Source: Polaribacter huanghezhanensis (GTDB lineage: Bacteria > Bacteroidota > Bacteroidia > Flavobacteriales > Flavobacteriaceae). From it: a stretch of DNA of 64,000 nucleotides. Shown here one piece after another: positions 63,997 to 64,000 of this stretch (within the stretch, counting starts at the first letter, position 1; each line of letters opens with the position of its first letter). Position numbers and translations under genes: made by a program. The notes beneath the pieces are model-generated. The model did not search any database. It saw only the letters and a list, made by a program, of their open reading frames with translations, and had not been told where the DNA came from. The DNA is taken from positions 2,122,501 to 2,186,500 of the forward strand of contig NZ_CP128595.1 of NCBI RefSeq assembly GCF_030444335.1, read 5' to 3'.

Positions 63997-64000
63997 CCAT

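Noticed and set aside
1-64000. CRISPR arrays, tRNA and rRNA genes, rho-independent riboswitches
   Set aside because: Intergenic regions were read for evenly spaced repeats, cloverleaf patterns and conserved leaders; none was found. A covariance-model search would be decisive.

Overview
The window looks like chromosomal DNA of a marine-type Flavobacteriaceae (Bacteroidota; I would guess the Polaribacter/Tenacibaculum neighbourhood, but the sequence alone does not fix the genus). The reasons are strong AT-richness, Bacteroidota promoters of the TTG-N17-23-TAnnTTTG type in front of many genes, signal peptides ending in SAQ or LAQ, lipoprotein boxes of the LQSC/SQAC type, Bacteroidota-specific proteins such as a fused E1 alpha/beta 2-oxoacid dehydrogenase and Asp-box (sortilin-like) proteins, and very few Shine-Dalgarno sites. 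I found no rRNA, tRNA, CRISPR array, insertion sequence or prophage.

Layout. 1-7.4 kb: a MaoC hydratase, a small membrane protein, a lone SF2 helicase, a DMT exporter, a di-iron fatty acid hydroxylase and a large S9 peptidase. 7.4-15.7 kb: a DPP-IV-like peptidase, a 1,000-residue Asp-box protein, a cold-shock-domain protein and an M13 metallopeptidase. 16.1-18.1 kb: a three-gene unit of monohaem cytochrome c, outer-membrane porin and monohaem cytochrome lipoprotein. 18.3-21.3 kb: a cold/RNA group of a cold-shock protein and two DEAD-type helicases. 21.4-30.8 kb (minus strand): a TolC/adaptor/RND pump next to a two-component system with a PAP2 phosphatase, a lipoprotein and a PepSY-like protein; three of these promoters share one box at identical spacing. 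30.9-38.2 kb (minus): a complete CecR/YbhGFSR-like ABC exporter with its own TolC protein, an OsmC protein and a TetR regulator with an operator. 38.4-43.2 kb: guanine deaminase and xanthine dehydrogenase (guanine to xanthine to urate) plus a membrane protein. 43.2-46.0 kb: a mercury resistance operon with an ArsR-type regulator, a MerT-MerP fusion and MerA. 46.0-50.3 kb (minus): a TetR-controlled set of oxidoreductases that resembles a reactive-aldehyde/electrophile response. 50.3-55.8 kb: a ThiE-like protein, an unusual zinc-finger short-chain dehydrogenase, a MarC protein, a methyltransferase and an MFS exporter. 55.8-64 kb: branched-chain oxoacid dehydrogenase E1, an aminotransferase, an Lrp regulator, an M14-type enzyme, an XRE regulator and an M1 aminopeptidase.

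Read together, the genes suggest a cell that digests external protein (S9, M13 and M1 peptidases), catabolises amino acids and purines, and carries several separate export and detoxification units (RND, ABC, MFS, DMT, mercury, electrophile). No obviously new defence or mobile system is visible. The most interesting items are the shared regulatory box of the two-component locus, the cytochrome-porin-cytochrome operon, the zinc-finger SDR that lacks the usual catalytic tyrosine, the ArsR-controlled mer operon, the electrophile operon and the operator array of the XRE regulator.
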